Source of the DNA: Nocardia arizonensis
Lineage (GTDB): Bacteria > Actinomycetota > Actinomycetes > Mycobacteriales > Mycobacteriaceae
NCBI RefSeq assembly: GCF_001310275.1
Contig: NZ_LGYZ01000088.1
Location: 1 to 64,000, forward strand
DNA: 64,000 bases
Reading direction: 5' to 3'
The notes beneath the pieces were generated by a model. The model had not been told where the DNA came from, did not search any database, and was given only the letters and a program-made list of their open reading frames with translations. Positions 1 to 7,796 of this stretch are shown piece after piece. Both the position numbers and the translations under genes were made by a program. The stretch's first letter is position 1. Each line of letters begins with the position of its first letter.

Positions 1-246
1 ACCCGCCGACAACCGGGCGATCTCGCCGCGCACCCGCTCGGAGGTCTCGACTTCGACGCCGAGGTGGTTGAGGCTGCCGCCATGGCCGGGGTTTTCGATC
101 AGCACCAGTTTCAGCGGCGGTTCGGTCACCGCGAAGTTGGCGTAGCCGGGCTTGCGCTTGGCGGGCTCCACACCGAACAGGGTCGTGTAGAAGGCGACGG
201 CCCGGTCGAGATCGTCGACGTCGAGGGCGAGTTGGATGCGGGACAT
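1..246 (-). CDS. ArsI/CadI-type VOC family protein (partial, C-terminus off window)
   Basis: Reverse-strand reading from the ATG at 246 gives MSRIQLALDVDDLDRAVAFY, a typical glyoxalase-fold (VOC) opening, followed by a GGSLNHLGVEVE segment. The frame runs off the left edge of the window after about 82 residues. Proteins with this start and this gene neighbour are the CadI/ArsI group, induced by cadmium or arsenic; ArsI members cleave carbon-arsenic bonds using C-terminal cysteines that lie outside this window. It is divergent from an ArsR-family gene, with an inverted repeat between them, so metal-dependent repression by that regulator is the likely control. ArsI and CadI cannot be told apart without the missing end. 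Confidence 0.75.
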   Translation of the reverse strand, partial: MSRIQLALDVDDLDRAVAFYTTLFGVEPAKRKPGYANFAVTEPPLKLVLIENPGHGGSLNHLGVEVETSERVRGEIARLSAG

Positions 247-268
247 GAGGACCTCCACTTGTGAGACA

Positions 269-314
269 TATGTCGAAAACCTTGCGAGGTCGAGTCTGCC
301 ACCTTTTCGACATA
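269..314. promoter_or_regulatory. Candidate ArsR operator (11-bp inverted repeat)
   Basis: TATGTCGAAAA (269-279) is repeated exactly as its reverse complement TTTTCGACATA (304-314), with a 24-bp spacer, between the divergent CadI-like and ArsR genes. ArsR/SmtB repressors bind AT-containing inverted repeats in such positions, so this is probably the shared operator. The pairing is read directly; the binding is inferred. Confidence 0.7.
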
Positions 315-333
315 AGTCAATATACCGGCTAGA

Positions 334-702
334 GTGATCCGTATGCCAAAGGCGTTACCCGTTATCGACATGTCCGCCCCGGTCTGCTGCGCGCCGGTAG
401 CCGCGGGCCCGGTGGGCGATGCCGCCGCGCTCGAGGTCGCACTGCGCCTGAAGGCGCTCGCCGATCCGGTGCGGGTCAAGCTGCTGTCGCTACTGCTGGC
501 CAGTCCGGCGGGCGAGGAAAACGGGGGCGACCTGGCCGAGAAGGTGGGCCTGTCGGAGTCGACGGTCTCCCATCATCTGGGGCAACTGCGTAAGGCCGGG
601 ATCATCGAGACGGAGCGCCGCGGGATGAACACTTTCCATCGCGCTCGCCGCGAGGCGTTGTCCGCGCTGTGCGCGGTCCTCGATCCGAACTGCTGCACCT
701 GA
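334..702 (+). CDS. ArsR/SmtB-family metal(loid)-sensing repressor
   Basis: This 122-residue winged-helix protein has the ArsR signature: LKALADPVRVKLLSLL followed by the recognition helix LSESTVSHHLGQLRKAG and a short wing. It carries vicinal cysteine pairs at both ends, CC at residues 18-19 and CC at 120-121, which would suit a thiolate metal or metalloid site; the core ELCVCDL site of E. coli ArsR is absent. The GTG at 334 gives the longest form; the in-frame ATG at 343 is an equally possible start, and neither has an obvious ribosome binding site. It faces the CadI/ArsI-like gene across an inverted repeat, the usual layout of an autoregulated arsenic or cadmium switch. The actual inducer is unknown. 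Confidence 0.85.
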   Translation: MIRMPKALPVIDMSAPVCCAPVAAGPVGDAAALEVALRLKALADPVRVKLLSLLLASPAGEENGGDLAEKVGLSESTVSHHLGQLRKAGIIETERRGMNTFHRARREALSALCAVLDPNCCT

Positions 703-828
703 CCTGGAGTCGGCCGTGCGCAACAGGCGGTGTGTTCGCACTTGGCGAAGGGGCTCCGCCGGTTGATCTTCGGGGTGGTACGAGTCACCGTCGGCGCTGT
801 GTCGGGAGTCCTGCGCGAGGCACGCCGT

Positions 829-1266
829 TCAGCGGAGTTCCTGGACCAGCCCGACGATGATGGCGTCGGGGCCGCGGACATAGCAGTACCGGTAGATGTC
901 CTCGTATTGGGCTACCGTGCCCACGAGTTCGGCACCGTGGGCGCGCAGGCGGTCGAGGACGTCGTCCACATCGTCGACGACGAACGTCAGGCGAGGGATT
1001 CCGGGGGTGTTCACCGGCGCTTTCGGCGCAGCGCTTGTGGTCGCCGGCGAGTGGAACGTCGAGAGCTCGACCCGGCTATGGCCGTCAGGAGTCCGTACAA
1101 CGGCGATGTCCGCTCGGACGCCGTCCAGTCCGAGGAGATCGTCGGCCCATCGGCCCCCGACTGTCGCTTCGCCTTCCAGTTCCAGACCCAGTTCGACGAA
1201 GAACGCGACAGCAGCCACGAGGTCCTCGACCACAATGCCGACATGATCCATCCGGCGGATCGTCAT
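829..1266 (-). CDS. VOC/glyoxalase-family protein
   Basis: This 145-residue protein opens MTIRRMDHVGIVVEDLVAAV and has a second half with PRLTFVVDDVDDVLDRLRAH, so both beta-alpha-beta-beta-beta modules of one VOC domain are present. Likely metal ligands are the His of DHVGIVV, the Glu of SRVELSTF and acidic residues near the C-terminus. The family includes lactoylglutathione lyases, dioxygenases and epimerases; the substrate cannot be assigned from sequence. The ATG at 1266 was chosen because GAGGAG precedes it at a normal distance; a longer open frame reaching 1473 lacks such support. It ends 126 bp past the ArsR stop and is transcribed towards it. Confidence 0.8.
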   Translation of the reverse strand: MTIRRMDHVGIVVEDLVAAVAFFVELGLELEGEATVGGRWADDLLGLDGVRADIAVVRTPDGHSRVELSTFHSPATTSAAPKAPVNTPGIPRLTFVVDDVDDVLDRLRAHGAELVGTVAQYEDIYRYCYVRGPDAIIVGLVQELR

Positions 1267-1344
1267 GGTGTTCTCCTCGAGTCCGTTACGGCCCATTCTG
1301 GCAGCGGTAGATCGGTTCCGGCGCGTTGACGATCGGCCCGCTGC

Positions 1345-1485
1345 TGGAGCGGCCTGTCCGCGGTCATGGTCGGCTACGCCAGCCCGGGCCAGACCATGAA
1401 CATCTACCCGACCAGGGACAGACCCAGCAAACAGATGGCGGACACCATCCAGAATGCCGTGTTCCCCGTACAAATGGACGACTAA
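1345..1485 (+). pseudogene. Possible C-terminal fragment of a degraded gene
   Basis: A short open stretch reads MVGYASPGQTMNIYPTRDRP and ends QNAVFPVQMDD before TAA at 1483. It looks like the tail of a folded protein rather than random sequence, but the frame is closed by a stop at 1327, and no start with a ribosome binding site is seen. I read it as a possible remnant of a gene lost beside the tRNA. The family is not recognised. Confidence 0.3.
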
Positions 1486-1499
1486 AGGACGACAAGCAT

Positions 1500-1542
1500 A
1501 AAAATAATCCAGGCCAGAGAGACCGTAATCTCTCTGGCCTGG
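1500..1542 (-). terminator. Intrinsic terminator after the tRNA gene
   Basis: A perfect 14-bp stem pairs 1509-1522 with 1529-1542 across a 6-base loop. On the reverse strand it is followed by GGATTATTTTTATGC, a T-rich run. It begins 6 bp after the mature 3' end of the tRNA, as expected for a tRNA terminator. Confidence 0.85.
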
Positions 1543-1548
1543 ACTTTG

Positions 1549-1622
1549 TAGCGGGGACAGGATTTGAACCTGCGACCTCTGGGTTATGAGCCCAGCGAGC
1601 TACCGAGCTGCTCCACCCCGCG
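1549..1622 (-). tRNA. Initiator tRNA-Met (CAT anticodon)
   Basis: The reverse strand folds as a 74-nt cloverleaf: acceptor CGCGGGG/CCCCGCT, anticodon stem CTGGG/CCCAG around loop CTCATAA, and T arm GCAGG-TTCAAAT-CCTGT. The anticodon is CAT. Two initiator hallmarks are visible: an unpaired first acceptor position (C1 opposite T72) and three consecutive G:C pairs (GGG/CCC) beside the anticodon loop. Elongator tRNA-Met lacks these. CCA is not encoded; the discriminator A is followed by CAAA. Confidence 0.92.
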
Positions 1623-2098
1623 TCGGTGAACACAACATTACACAGGTCTGCGCGGGAAAGGCAAATCGCTGACGTCGCGGCGATCCGGCGCAGGTCAGCG
1701 GCGTGACCGGCGCGGCGGACAACGGTGTGACAACCGTCCGGTTCGCGGGAGCCGGGCGGGGGCGGCGTCGGATCGACCGGGGCCGGACGAACGAAATTCT
1801 CACCGATGGATGTTTTGAATTTCACCATTTGGCTTAAAGGGCGCGCGTGAACCACCGAAGTAGGCCAAAAACGTGAGCCGAGTCACTATTTCGCGGTGAT
1901 CTCTCCCACATAACCGCCGAATAACGTCCGATCCGAAACCATTCTCGAGGCATTGTCCACCTGGGCGAATACCCATTTACAGGTTATTCCATTCATACAA
2001 GACGCGCGTTATCAAGATGTGATCCGGCGAGATTCATTCGTTACCGTCGAGTCACGGCCCGGAGGCAATCCGCGGATGGGCTCGACCTCGCACCGATG

Positions 2099-2180
2099 CG
2101 CACCGACGACCCTGTCCCGCGGAACGAGGAACCCCGACCACCTGGGGGCAGGGACCGACGAGTCGGTGCGTGCAGGGAGG
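2099..2180 (+). promoter_or_regulatory. Structured 5' leader upstream of rpf, with competing hairpins
   Basis: CGCACCGAC (2099-2107) can pair perfectly with GTCGGTGCG (2162-2170), enclosing CCCTGTCCC (2110-2118) paired with GGGGCAGGG (2145-2153). The alternative local hairpin CCGAC-GA-GTCGG (2155-2166) uses the same GTCGG bases, so the two folds exclude each other. The structure ends 4 bases before the GGGAGG ribosome site (2175-2180). This suggests RNA-level control, but I cannot match it to a known riboswitch class. The rest of the 567-bp interval from the tRNA to the start codon (1623-2189) shows no gene. Confidence 0.45.
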
Positions 2181-2189
2181 GATCACACC

Positions 2190-2735
2190 ATGTCTGAGAA
2201 CCGGAAGTTCAGCACTCGCGCCCTCGGCTTCGCGGCCGTCACCGGCGCCCTTGTTGCCGTCCCGTTCGCACTGTCCACCGGTACCGCCGCGGCGGCTCCG
2301 GCCCACGACTGGGACGGCGTCGCGCAGTGCGAGAGCGGTGGCAACTGGGGGATCAACACCGGGAACGGCTATTACGGCGGTTTGCAGTTCTCCCAGAGCA
2401 CCTGGGCGGCCAACGGCGGACACGGCTCGGCCCACACTGCCAGCAAGGAGGAGCAGATCCGGGTCGCGGAGAACGTGCTCGCCACCCAGGGTGCGGGCGC
2501 CTGGCCGGTCTGCGGCCAGTACCTGCGCACCGCCAAGCCGGCACCCATGCCGGAACCCGAGCCGGCACCCGAGTCCGCCCCCGCGCTGCCCGCCGAGGTA
2601 CCCGGCGCCGCCCGCGCGGCCGTCGACCAACTGACCGACGCCGGCGCCGGTCTGGCCGAGCAGTACGGCTACGGATCGCAGTTCCGCGACCTGATCGCGC
2701 AGAACAGCGCGCTGCTGGACTCGCTGGGCCGCTGA
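2190..2735 (+). CDS. Secreted resuscitation-promoting factor (Rpf) domain protein
   Basis: This 181-residue protein has an N-terminal signal peptide: basic start, then hydrophobic AAVTGALVAVPFALSTG, with cleavage likely near AAAAPA. An Rpf domain of about 75 residues follows, beginning HDWDGVAQCESGGNW. The Glu in QCESGGNW matches the catalytic acid of these lysozyme/transglycosylase-like enzymes, which cleave peptidoglycan and promote growth from dormancy. Two cysteines (QCESGG and WPVCGQY) match the domain disulfide. A Pro/Glu-rich linker (PMPEPEPAPESAPALP) and a short helical tail follow. The ATG at 2190 is preceded by GGGAGG at 2175-2180, which decides against the upstream extension of the frame. 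It has no LysM or SH3 domain, so it is a short-form Rpf. Confidence 0.92.
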   Translation: MSENRKFSTRALGFAAVTGALVAVPFALSTGTAAAAPAHDWDGVAQCESGGNWGINTGNGYYGGLQFSQSTWAANGGHGSAHTASKEEQIRVAENVLATQGAGAWPVCGQYLRTAKPAPMPEPEPAPESAPALPAEVPGAARAAVDQLTDAGAGLAEQYGYGSQFRDLIAQNSALLDSLGR

Positions 2736-2766
2736 CGCCGACCCCGTCAACGACACAGCGTCAACA

Positions 2767-2803
2767 GGAACGGCGCCGCTCACTGGGAGAGCGGCGCCGT
2801 TCC
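2767..2803. terminator. Bidirectional terminator between rpf and the UPF0182 gene
   Basis: A perfect 15-bp stem pairs 2767-2781 with 2789-2803 around a 7-base loop, lying between two convergent genes. The right flank reads GTGTTCTGTGG, with only a weak T tract. Its position and symmetry suggest it serves both strands. Confidence 0.8.
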
Positions 2804-2815
2804 GTGTTCTGTGGC

Positions 2816-5809
2816 CTACCTTCCGGCCGCTTGATACGCGCGCACCGCGGCCTCCAGATCCTCCAGCGCCTTGCCGAAATCCTGGAAGTTGCCGGTGCGC
2901 ATGGCGGTGCGCACCGCCTCGATCCTGCGTTCCAGCTCCTGCGCGGCCGTGTCCTTCGCCGTCGAACCTGTCGCGGGCGGCGGCGTCGTCTGCTGCTGCC
3001 CGCCCGTCGCGGGCGGGGCGCTGCTCTGTTCGGTCGACGGCGCGGACCCCGGCTTCGGACGGCTCACCGAATCGCCGCCGAACGGCGTCGCCAGCGCACC
3101 CGCACCGGGGATCACCTGATTCAGGGCGTCGGCGAGGGTGGAAGCGTAGCCGACCTTCACGCTGCCCGCGGCATCGCGGTAACTGACCAGCACCCGCAGC
3201 AGCTGCGGGAAGGTCGCGGTATTCGGCCCGGTATTGCGTTCGTTGTAGAACGGCTCAACGTAGAGAATGCCGCCGTCGGCCACCGGCAGGGTCAGCAGAT
3301 TGCCGTATCTGATCTTGTTGGAGTTGGACAGCAAGGTCTTCTCACGCGAGACCTCCGGCGCCGTCGTCATCCGGTTCTGCGTCTGCTGCGGACCCAATGT
3401 CTGGGTGTCGGTTGGCAATTGGAGAATGGTGAACTTGCCGTAGCCGTCCGGGTCCGACCGCACCGAGATGTAGGCCGAGAGGAACTGCCTGTTGTAACCG
3501 ACCATCGCGCTGGTCAGGTTGAACACCGGCCTGTTCGTCTTCGGATCGCCGATCAGCACGTAGTAGGGCGGCTGATTGGCGGCGGGCACCGCATCCGAGG
3601 TCGGGTCGCTCGGCACCGACCAGAACGCGTTGTTGGTGAAGAACTCGCGCGGATCGTTCACATGGTACTTGGTCAGCATCTCGCGCTGAACCTTGAAGAC
3701 ATCCTCCGGATAGCGGAAGTGCGCCCGAAGCTCCGGCGAGATCTCGCTCTCCGGCTTGACCGCGTCGGGGAAGACACCGCGCCACGCCTTGAGCACGGGA
3801 TCGGTGGAGTCGACCTCGTAGAGGTTCACCGTACCGTCGTAGGCGTCGACCACGGCCTTCACCGAGTTACGGATGTAGCTGACCTCCTTGCGCGGCAGCA
3901 GCCTGCCGGTCTTACGGTCGATGCTGTCCTCGACCGCGCCCTCGAGCGAGGTGGACTGCGCGTAGGGGTACTTCTCCAAGGTGGTGTAGGCGTCGACGAT
4001 CCAGACCACGCGGCCGTTGACCACCGCGGGGTAGGAATTGCCGTCGGCGGTCAGCCACGGCGCGACCTTCTGCACGCGGTCACGCGGGTCGCGATTGAAG
4101 ATGATCTTGGAGTTCTCGCCGATGGCCGAGGAGAACAAGATGTTGCGCTCGGCGTACTTGGCGGCGAAGGCCATGCGGTTGAACCAGTTTCCGATCGAGA
4201 CCCCGCCCTGTCCGGTGTAGGTGTACTGCGCGGTGTCGGAATCGTATTCGCGCGGGCGCTGGCCCTCCTCCGTGCCGACGATGGCGTAGTCGGGATCGGC
4301 GCTGGCGATCAGCTCGCCGTAGTAGATGCGCGGCTGGTCCAGTTTGAACCGCTGCTTGTCTGCGGGGGTGAACAGGTCGCTGACCATGAAGATCGGATAG
4401 CCGCTGTCGCTGGAACCCGCGTCGGTGGCGTTGGGGTCCTCCGACTGCGGCTTGTTCACGCGATTGGCGGGCGCGGCGACGAAGCCGTTGCCGTGGGTGT
4501 AGACGGTGTGGCGGTTGATCCAGTCGGTCTGGTTGCCGCTCAACGCCGTCGGCGACAGTTCGCGCGCGGCGACGATGTAGTCCTGCATATCGCCGTCGAT
4601 GCTGTAGCGGTCGATATCCAGCGACTCCGGGAAGCCGTAGAAGTTCTTCAGCTGCCGCAGCTGGGTGAACGTGGGCGAGAGGATGTTGGGGTCGAGCAGG
4701 CGCGCGTTGGCGATGGTGGCCGCGTCGACCGGAACCTCCAGCGGACTCTTGGAGCTCTCGCCCTTGTAGTCCTTGTACTCGATCTTGTCGGAGGTGATGC
4801 CGAACGCCTGACGGGTGGCCGCGATATTGCGCTCGATGTACTCGCTCTCCTTGTCCGCGGCGTTCGGGCGCACCGAGAACTGCTCGACGATCAGCGGATA
4901 CACCGCGCCGACCAGGATGGACGACAGCACGAGCAACGCCGCGGCCATCGCGGGCACCCGCAGGTCACGCAGGACGATGCCCGCGAAGAAGGCGATGGCG
5001 CAGATGACCGCGATGGCGAGCAGGATCAGTTTGCCCGGCAGCACGGCGTTGATATCGGTGAACGAACCGCCGGTGAAGGTCGGCTCCTTGCGGCTGCTCA
5101 TCAGCAGGTCGTAGCGGTCGAACCAGTAGGCGACCGCTTTGAGCAGTACGAAAGTACCCGCCAGCACGGCCAGCTGGACGCGCGCGGGCCTGGTGAGTGT
5201 GCCCTCGCGCCCGTTCAGGCGCAGCCCGCCGAAGATGTAGTGGGTCACCAGATTCGCGAAGAAGGCGATGACGACGGCGACGAACAGCCAGTTCAGCACC
5301 ATCCGGTAGAACGGCAGGTCGAAGGCGTAGAAGCCGACGTCGAGATGGAACTGCGGGTCCTGCTGCCCGAAGTCGCCACCGTTGAGGAACAACTGCAACG
5401 TGACCCAGTTCGACTGGGCGACCAGCCCCGACAGCACGCCAAGCAGCAGCGGAATGCCGATTCCGAACAGACGCAACCTGCTCATCACCGTGGTGCGATA
5501 GCGCGCGATGGGATCGTTGGGTCCCGACACCGGCAGGAACACCGGGCGGGTGCGGTAGGCGAGCAGCAGCGCCAGCCACACCACCAGACCGACGAACAGC
5601 GCCACCGCGACGAACAGGATGATGCGGCTGCGCACCACCGTCAGGTAGACGTCGCGATAGCCGACCTCGCCGAACCACAGCCAGTTGGTGTACGCGTCGG
5701 TCAGTCTCGGTCCCAGCAGCAGCAACGCCGCCAGCAGGACCGCGGCCACGAGCAGCGCTCGGCTACGGCGGGACAACGAAGGTAAGCCGGTGGGGGGCCG
5801 CATGCCCAC
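2816..5809 (-). CDS. UPF0182 family large membrane protein (Rv3193c-like)
   Basis: At 997 residues this matches the usual UPF0182 length. The first 320 residues hold about seven membrane segments, for example ALLVAAVLLAALLLLG and VAVALFVGLVVWLALLLAY. A large domain of about 550 residues follows, probably outside the cytoplasm, with family-typical stretches such as YTHGNGFVAAPANRVN. A low-complexity Pro/Gln/Thr-rich segment precedes a final helical tail. The function is unknown. The order UPF0182, then a Lon-like protease, a DUF2342 protein and an ABC1 kinase reproduces the Rv3193c-Rv3197 neighbourhood. The GTG at 5809 has GGAG nine bases upstream; an ATG two codons later is the alternative. 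Confidence 0.93.
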   Translation of the reverse strand: MGMRPPTGLPSLSRRSRALLVAAVLLAALLLLGPRLTDAYTNWLWFGEVGYRDVYLTVVRSRIILFVAVALFVGLVVWLALLLAYRTRPVFLPVSGPNDPIARYRTTVMSRLRLFGIGIPLLLGVLSGLVAQSNWVTLQLFLNGGDFGQQDPQFHLDVGFYAFDLPFYRMVLNWLFVAVVIAFFANLVTHYIFGGLRLNGREGTLTRPARVQLAVLAGTFVLLKAVAYWFDRYDLLMSSRKEPTFTGGSFTDINAVLPGKLILLAIAVICAIAFFAGIVLRDLRVPAMAAALLVLSSILVGAVYPLIVEQFSVRPNAADKESEYIERNIAATRQAFGITSDKIEYKDYKGESSKSPLEVPVDAATIANARLLDPNILSPTFTQLRQLKNFYGFPESLDIDRYSIDGDMQDYIVAARELSPTALSGNQTDWINRHTVYTHGNGFVAAPANRVNKPQSEDPNATDAGSSDSGYPIFMVSDLFTPADKQRFKLDQPRIYYGELIASADPDYAIVGTEEGQRPREYDSDTAQYTYTGQGGVSIGNWFNRMAFAAKYAERNILFSSAIGENSKIIFNRDPRDRVQKVAPWLTADGNSYPAVVNGRVVWIVDAYTTLEKYPYAQSTSLEGAVEDSIDRKTGRLLPRKEVSYIRNSVKAVVDAYDGTVNLYEVDSTDPVLKAWRGVFPDAVKPESEISPELRAHFRYPEDVFKVQREMLTKYHVNDPREFFTNNAFWSVPSDPTSDAVPAANQPPYYVLIGDPKTNRPVFNLTSAMVGYNRQFLSAYISVRSDPDGYGKFTILQLPTDTQTLGPQQTQNRMTTAPEVSREKTLLSNSNKIRYGNLLTLPVADGGILYVEPFYNERNTGPNTATFPQLLRVLVSYRDAAGSVKVGYASTLADALNQVIPGAGALATPFGGDSVSRPKPGSAPSTEQSSAPPATGGQQQTTPPPATGSTAKDTAAQELERRIEAVRTAMRTGNFQDFGKALEDLEAAVRAYQAAGR

Positions 5810-6008
5810 GATGCCACACTCCAGGGTCCGGCGGCGCCTGCCTGGGCGGGCACCGCAGTCCGATGATGAAGGTGGTCCTGACGGACCGTCTCGCGCCCCA
5901 CTCTACGGAAACGGACATCGTAAGGGGTCGGTGACCTTGTTCCACCTGTTCGCCGTCAGTCGCCGAGTCCCGCACCGCGCCGCCCGCCGGTGATGCGAGG
6001 ATGGCGAG

Positions 6009-6587
6009 GTGACGCCAGACCTGCACGCCGAACTAGTCCTTGCCCGCTCCGTCCGCGAGGTGGCCGAATTCAGCGACGCCGAGGGCTGGGGCCGGCCGCC
6101 GCAGATGTTCGCGCTGGTGCCGACCGCCGATCTGGTCGCCGCCGAACCGGGGTTGCTCGACCAACTCGACGAGGGCAACGAACTCACTCCGATCGCCCAG
6201 GAAGCCTTCCCCGAGGACATCACGGGAGGCTCGATGGCCCTCGACGAATTCCTCGCCACCACGACGTGGCCGCCCGCCGTACTCGGCTGCGTGCTGGTCC
6301 AGGAGATCGTGGTGCTGCCGCCGGATGCCGAGAGCACCCTCGACGACGCGCTCGCGCCGCTGCTCGCCGACCACGAGGCCGCCGACGCCGCGGCCCGAGC
6401 CGCCGCCGCGTCGCATCCGCGGCGGCGCGAGGCCCGGCTACTGGCCGCGGTGCTGCGCGACGGCGCGTCGCTGTGCCTGCTGCAACTGCGCCCGGAGGAA
6501 GAGGAGGACTTCGGCGACCTCGACCTGCGCACCTACCCGAATCTCGCGCCGAACCTCGTCGAAGCGCTGCACCACACCTTCGAGTAG
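6009..6587 (+). CDS. PPA1309 family protein of unknown function
   Basis: This 192-residue, strongly acidic soluble protein has no signal peptide or membrane segment. Recognisable blocks are EGWGRPPQMFALVPTADL near the N-terminus, ITGGSMALDEFLATTTWP in the middle and DLRTYPNLAPNLVEALHHTF at the end; they match the actinobacterial PPA1309 family, whose role is not established. The GTG at 6009 is overlapped by a GAGG-containing stretch. It faces away from UPF0182 and converges on the Lon-like protease gene, with 24 bp between the stops. Confidence 0.8.
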   Translation: MTPDLHAELVLARSVREVAEFSDAEGWGRPPQMFALVPTADLVAAEPGLLDQLDEGNELTPIAQEAFPEDITGGSMALDEFLATTTWPPAVLGCVLVQEIVVLPPDAESTLDDALAPLLADHEAADAAARAAAASHPRRREARLLAAVLRDGASLCLLQLRPEEEEDFGDLDLRTYPNLAPNLVEALHHTFE

Positions 6588-6611
6588 ATCCGCCCGACTC
6601 GCAGGCGCGGG

Positions 6612-7646
6612 TCAGCCGCAGCCGACGGTCTCGCGCCCGGCGCTGAGATCGTCGAGCGACCGCACCGCGCCCGCGAGATCCTCCACCTTGACCAGCCGCA
6701 GCCCGTCGGGCGTGCGCTGTCTGGCCTCGTTGCAGTTGGCGGCGGGCACAAGGAAGGTCTGCGCCCCGACCTCCCGCGCGGCCATCATCTTGTACTGGAT
6801 GCCGCCGATGGGGCCGACCTTGCCGTCCTGGTCGATGGTTCCGGTGCCCGCGACGAAGGCGCCACCGTCGAGTTCGCCGGGGGTGAGCTTGTCGATCAGC
6901 GCGAGGCTGAACATCAGACCGGCCGAGGGCCCGCCGATATCGGCGAGGTTGAAGGCGACCTCCATCGGCGGGCGCGCTCCTTCACTCGGAGTCACACCCA
7001 GATAGCCCTTCGACGGGTCGTCGGGGCGGGCGGCGAGGGTGATGGTCGCGCTCTGCTCACCCGCGCCGCGCCGGAACACCACGGTCAGCTGACTGCCCGG
7101 CGACCGCGAGGAGACCGCGTTCACCACGTCCTTCGGCGCCGTGATCGGCGCGCCGTCGATGCTGACCAACTCGTCACCCGGTTCCAGCACGCCCTTCGCC
7201 GGGCCGTCGCCGACCTTGCGCAGCAGCACCACCGTTGGGATGTTCAGGTAGTGCAGCGCCGCGACCTCGGCATTGCCCTCGGAATCCTTGAAGTCCTGCT
7301 GGTTGGACTTGTCGATCTCCTCGCGCGAGATACCGGGCGGGTATACCTCCGCCCGCGGTACGAGTCCGTGCTGGCCGCTGACCCAGAATCCGAACGCCTC
7401 GAACAGATTCAGCCCGTCGCGCACCGAGACCGTGGTCATATTGAGATGTCCGGTCGTCGGATCGGTCTGCGCGCCCCGCACGTCGACCACCTGCTTGCCG
7501 TCGACCTCACCCAGCGTGTTGAAGGTGGGCCCGGGTCCGAGCGCGACATAGGGCACGGTGACCACGGTGCCGATCACACCGAGTACGAGCACCGGAACAA
7601 GGGCGGCCACCAAGGTCATGATCCGACGATTCACCAGGCCCACCAT
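6612..7646 (-). CDS. Membrane-anchored PDZ-domain Lon-like serine protease (Rv3194c-like)
   Basis: This 344-residue protein has an N-terminal membrane anchor (TLVAALVPVLVLGVIGTVVTV), a PDZ domain around residues 120-210 (GVLEPGDELVSIDGAPI) and a C-terminal S16 Lon-type protease domain. The catalytic Ser is in DIGGPSAGLMFSLAL and the catalytic Lys in GGIQYKMMAA, so the Ser-Lys dyad is intact. It has no AAA+ ATPase domain. The active domain should lie outside the membrane, implying a role in envelope protein processing. The open frame extends far upstream to 9638 only because it is antisense to the next gene; the start at 7646 is chosen from homology, with no strong ribosome site visible. Confidence 0.88.
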   Translation of the reverse strand: MVGLVNRRIMTLVAALVPVLVLGVIGTVVTVPYVALGPGPTFNTLGEVDGKQVVDVRGAQTDPTTGHLNMTTVSVRDGLNLFEAFGFWVSGQHGLVPRAEVYPPGISREEIDKSNQQDFKDSEGNAEVAALHYLNIPTVVLLRKVGDGPAKGVLEPGDELVSIDGAPITAPKDVVNAVSSRSPGSQLTVVFRRGAGEQSATITLAARPDDPSKGYLGVTPSEGARPPMEVAFNLADIGGPSAGLMFSLALIDKLTPGELDGGAFVAGTGTIDQDGKVGPIGGIQYKMMAAREVGAQTFLVPAANCNEARQRTPDGLRLVKVEDLAGAVRSLDDLSAGRETVGCG

Positions 7647-7796
7647 AGTGACCGGGACAGCGCGGGCGCGGTAGAGGCGCGGATTCACGCCGCACGCCCG
7701 GCGCCCCGTTCGCCGCTCGCGAACATCCGGCGCCGACCACGCCGTCGCGCGCCGCCTCACGTCATCGGCGCCGGACGCGCGCGTAACGTTGGCTGT

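Noticed and set aside
1549..1622. Elongator tRNA-Met
   Set aside because: The unpaired first acceptor position and three G:C pairs beside the CAT loop point to the initiator.
2040..2180. c-di-AMP (ydaO-type) riboswitch before rpf
   Set aside because: The conserved GGGGTGAAT and GCTAACC segments of that class are not present; only generic hairpins are seen.
1953..2189. N-terminal extension of the rpf frame
   Set aside because: The GGGAGG site and a signal peptide at 2190 define the start; the extension would bury the signal peptide inside the protein.
2327..5785. A 1152-codon open frame on the plus strand opposite the UPF0182 gene
   Set aside because: It is Arg/Gly-rich with no domain, runs through the rpf gene in another frame and through the terminator, and is antisense to a well-supported membrane protein; long antisense frames are normal at this GC content.
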